Assembly: GCA_934716995.1 (NCBI GenBank)
Contig: CAKUYO010000046.1
Span: 1-13,234, forward strand
Reading direction: 5' to 3'
Length of the DNA stretch: 13,234 nt
From: an uncultured Bacteroidales bacterium
GTDB taxonomy: Bacteria; Bacteroidota; Bacteroidia; Bacteroidales; Paludibacteraceae
Shown: positions 12,358 through 13,234 of the stretch, piece by piece
Numbering within the stretch: the stretch's first letter is position 1
Layout of the letters: each line of letters starts with the position of its first letter
Made by a program: the position numbers and the translations under genes
Notes under the pieces: model-generated
What the model saw: only the letters and a program-made list of their open reading frames with translations
Databases searched by the model: none
What the model was told of the DNA's origin: nothing

Positions 12358-12926
12358 TGTTTTTTCCATTCTGTTGCGGTTAGACATAGTTCGTCGTACC
12401 ATTCTTGTCCGAAACGGCGGACAAGCGGTTCTTTAAGAAACTGATAGATAGGCAGATGCATTTTTTTGCCTAATTGGCGGGCGCAATGGCAGATGTCCCA
12501 ACGGTGGTATTCCAATCCGACCATATCGCCCACTTTGGACAAACGGATCGGATAAAGGTGACAGGAGATGGGTTTCTTGAAATCGATACGCCCAGCGTTG
12601 TAAGCCTTCTCTATAAGACAATAGCACCAGCCGTTGTGGTCTGTGCGGGCGAAAACACAGTCTTTGCCGTTGACGATCGAGGTAACGCGCTCGCCCGACG
12701 GATCATTGTAAGCAATCCCCTGCTCGGAGACTACTATCCGTGCCTCTTTGGTCATATCGGGTAGCAAAACAGGCAGTATATCATTGATTTTCTGCTCTTC
12801 TTCAGGCTCTATGGGCGCACCTGCATCGCCCTCTATACAGCAATACCCGCGGCACGAACCCAAGTCGCAGCAAAAATCCTTCTCCAATATATCCAGACTG
12901 ACCAATGTATTTCGTATCAAAAACAT
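12345..12926 (-). CDS. DUF3109 family cysteine-rich protein
   Basis: A 193-aa cytoplasmic protein of the DUF3109 family, distantly like YkgJ-type metal-binding cysteine clusters. Cysteines fall in conserved groups: FCCDLGSCRGYCCIEGDAGA (19-30), DCVFARTDHNGWCYC (90-103), ISCHLYPIRL (122) and WDICHCA (146-148). They probably bind zinc or an Fe-S cluster; the function is unproven. The frame is open upstream, but the true start is the ATG at 12926: family members begin just before NTLVSLDILEK, and a consensus promoter places transcription start about 14 nt upstream. The 3' end overlaps cinA by 13 bp. I do not know a functional link between the two. Confidence 0.92.
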   Translation of the reverse strand: MFLIRNTLVSLDILEKDFCCDLGSCRGYCCIEGDAGAPIEPEEEQKINDILPVLLPDMTKEARIVVSEQGIAYNDPSGERVTSIVNGKDCVFARTDHNGWCYCLIEKAYNAGRIDFKKPISCHLYPIRLSKVGDMVGLEYHRWDICHCARQLGKKMHLPIYQFLKEPLVRRFGQEWYDELCLTATEWKKQCAQ

Positions 12927-12946
12927 TCCGCTTCTTTTTGGGGCTG

Positions 12947-12977
12947 CAAAGATACTGCTTTTTTCTGATTTGTGCAA
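12947..12977 (-). promoter_or_regulatory. Bacteroidota-type promoter for the DUF3109-cinA operon
   Basis: On the minus strand a TTG core (12977-12975, within CTTGC) is followed after 20 bp by TATCTTTG (12954-12947). Predicted start near 12940, about 14 nt before the ATG at 12926, which excludes the longer upstream reading frame. Confidence 0.72.
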
Positions 12978-13234
12978 GATGGATTTTGCATAGCCAACAT
13001 AGTCAGATGAATCCACTCTTTGCAAGTAATTGTTCTCCAATATACAGATTAAGTAAAACACATACCTCATAATACCAATTACGTAGAAAAGACGTAGAAA
13101 GGACGTAGAAAGAATAGGCTTTTATTGGGTGCTTTTATACACATTATGCACTATGTATATTGCTTTTTATGTTTATCTCCAAATGTATCATCATAAAAAA
13201 CGTATATTTTTGTTGTTTTGTTGTTTTTTGCTCG
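12978..13234. other. Gene-free AT-rich end of the window
   Basis: No coding region is supported. An open frame running upstream of the DUF3109 start is excluded by the promoter. The stretch includes the 11-bp repeats at 13081-13113 and T-rich sequence with TTG repeats at the very end. Isolated TAnnTTTG matches (13187-13180 minus, 13205-13212 plus) lack a -33 partner. Confidence 0.5.
13081..13113. repeat. 11-bp tandem repeat (ACGTAGAAARG, three copies)
   Basis: ACGTAGAAA begins at 13081, 13092 and 13103. Units differ only in the last two bases. It lies about 155 bp upstream of the DUF3109 start and about 100 bp beyond its promoter. Confidence 0.88.

Noticed and set aside
12345..13070. Longer 241-codon form of the DUF3109 gene
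   Set aside because: The upstream extension crosses a consensus promoter (12947-12977) and adds 48 residues not found in the family as I know it; the start at 12926 fits both promoter and family.
13180..13212. TAnnTTTG matches at the window end
   Set aside because: No TTG box lies 19-21 bp upstream of either match within the window.

Overview
The window looks like a chromosomal segment from a member of the Bacteroidota, most likely order Bacteroidales. Four genes and operons carry the Bacteroidota-type promoter (a TTG-containing -33 box, 20 bp, then TAnnTTTG at -7), and starts generally lack a well-placed Shine-Dalgarno sequence. The gene content also fits: a NigD-like lipoprotein, DUF3109 and DUF4250 proteins, and an ECF sigma factor followed by an anti-sigma-like N-terminus joined to an outer-membrane barrel. 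Coding DNA has moderate GC and spacers are very AT-rich. No rRNA, tRNA, CRISPR array, transposase or phage structural gene was seen.

Layout. 1-660: a terminator of an off-window gene, two tandem paralogous small proteins of unknown function (the first lacks the N-terminal part of the second), and a perfect 19-bp bidirectional terminator. 661-1101 (-): XRE-type regulator with a leader of about 150 nt. 1102-1889: an AT-rich gene-free stretch holding two outward promoters. 1893-2069: DUF4250 protein. 2070-2750: mostly non-coding, with nested hairpins, 9-bp-period purine repeats, a possible 37-aa ORF, a terminator and 11-bp tandem arrays. 2751-3608 (-): cdsA, divergent from a plus-strand operon (acidic hypothetical, LpxL/HtrB-like acyltransferase, family 2 glycosyltransferase; 3676-5965). 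The divergent promoters are interlocked and mirror-symmetric. 6275-7030: NigD-like lipoprotein. 7374-9255: ECF sigma factor and its fused anti-sigma/linker/barrel partner. 9269-12926 (-): DUF3109 protein and cinA (overlapping), then an AspT/YidE-family transporter.

How the genes fit together. The 2751-5965 block is envelope-related: CdsA makes CDP-diacylglycerol, the acyltransferase probably acts on lipid A or a related lipid, and the glycosyltransferase probably acts on a surface glycan. The sigma/barrel pair looks like an envelope-sensing circuit in which one polypeptide would connect outer membrane, inner membrane and sigma factor. The minus-strand block at the end is metabolic or housekeeping.

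The most unusual features are the apparently trans-envelope anti-sigma/barrel fusion, the mirror-image cdsA/operon promoters, and the repeated use of short tandem repeats (mostly 11 bp, also 9, 16 and about 21 bp) with a different unit in nearly every spacer.
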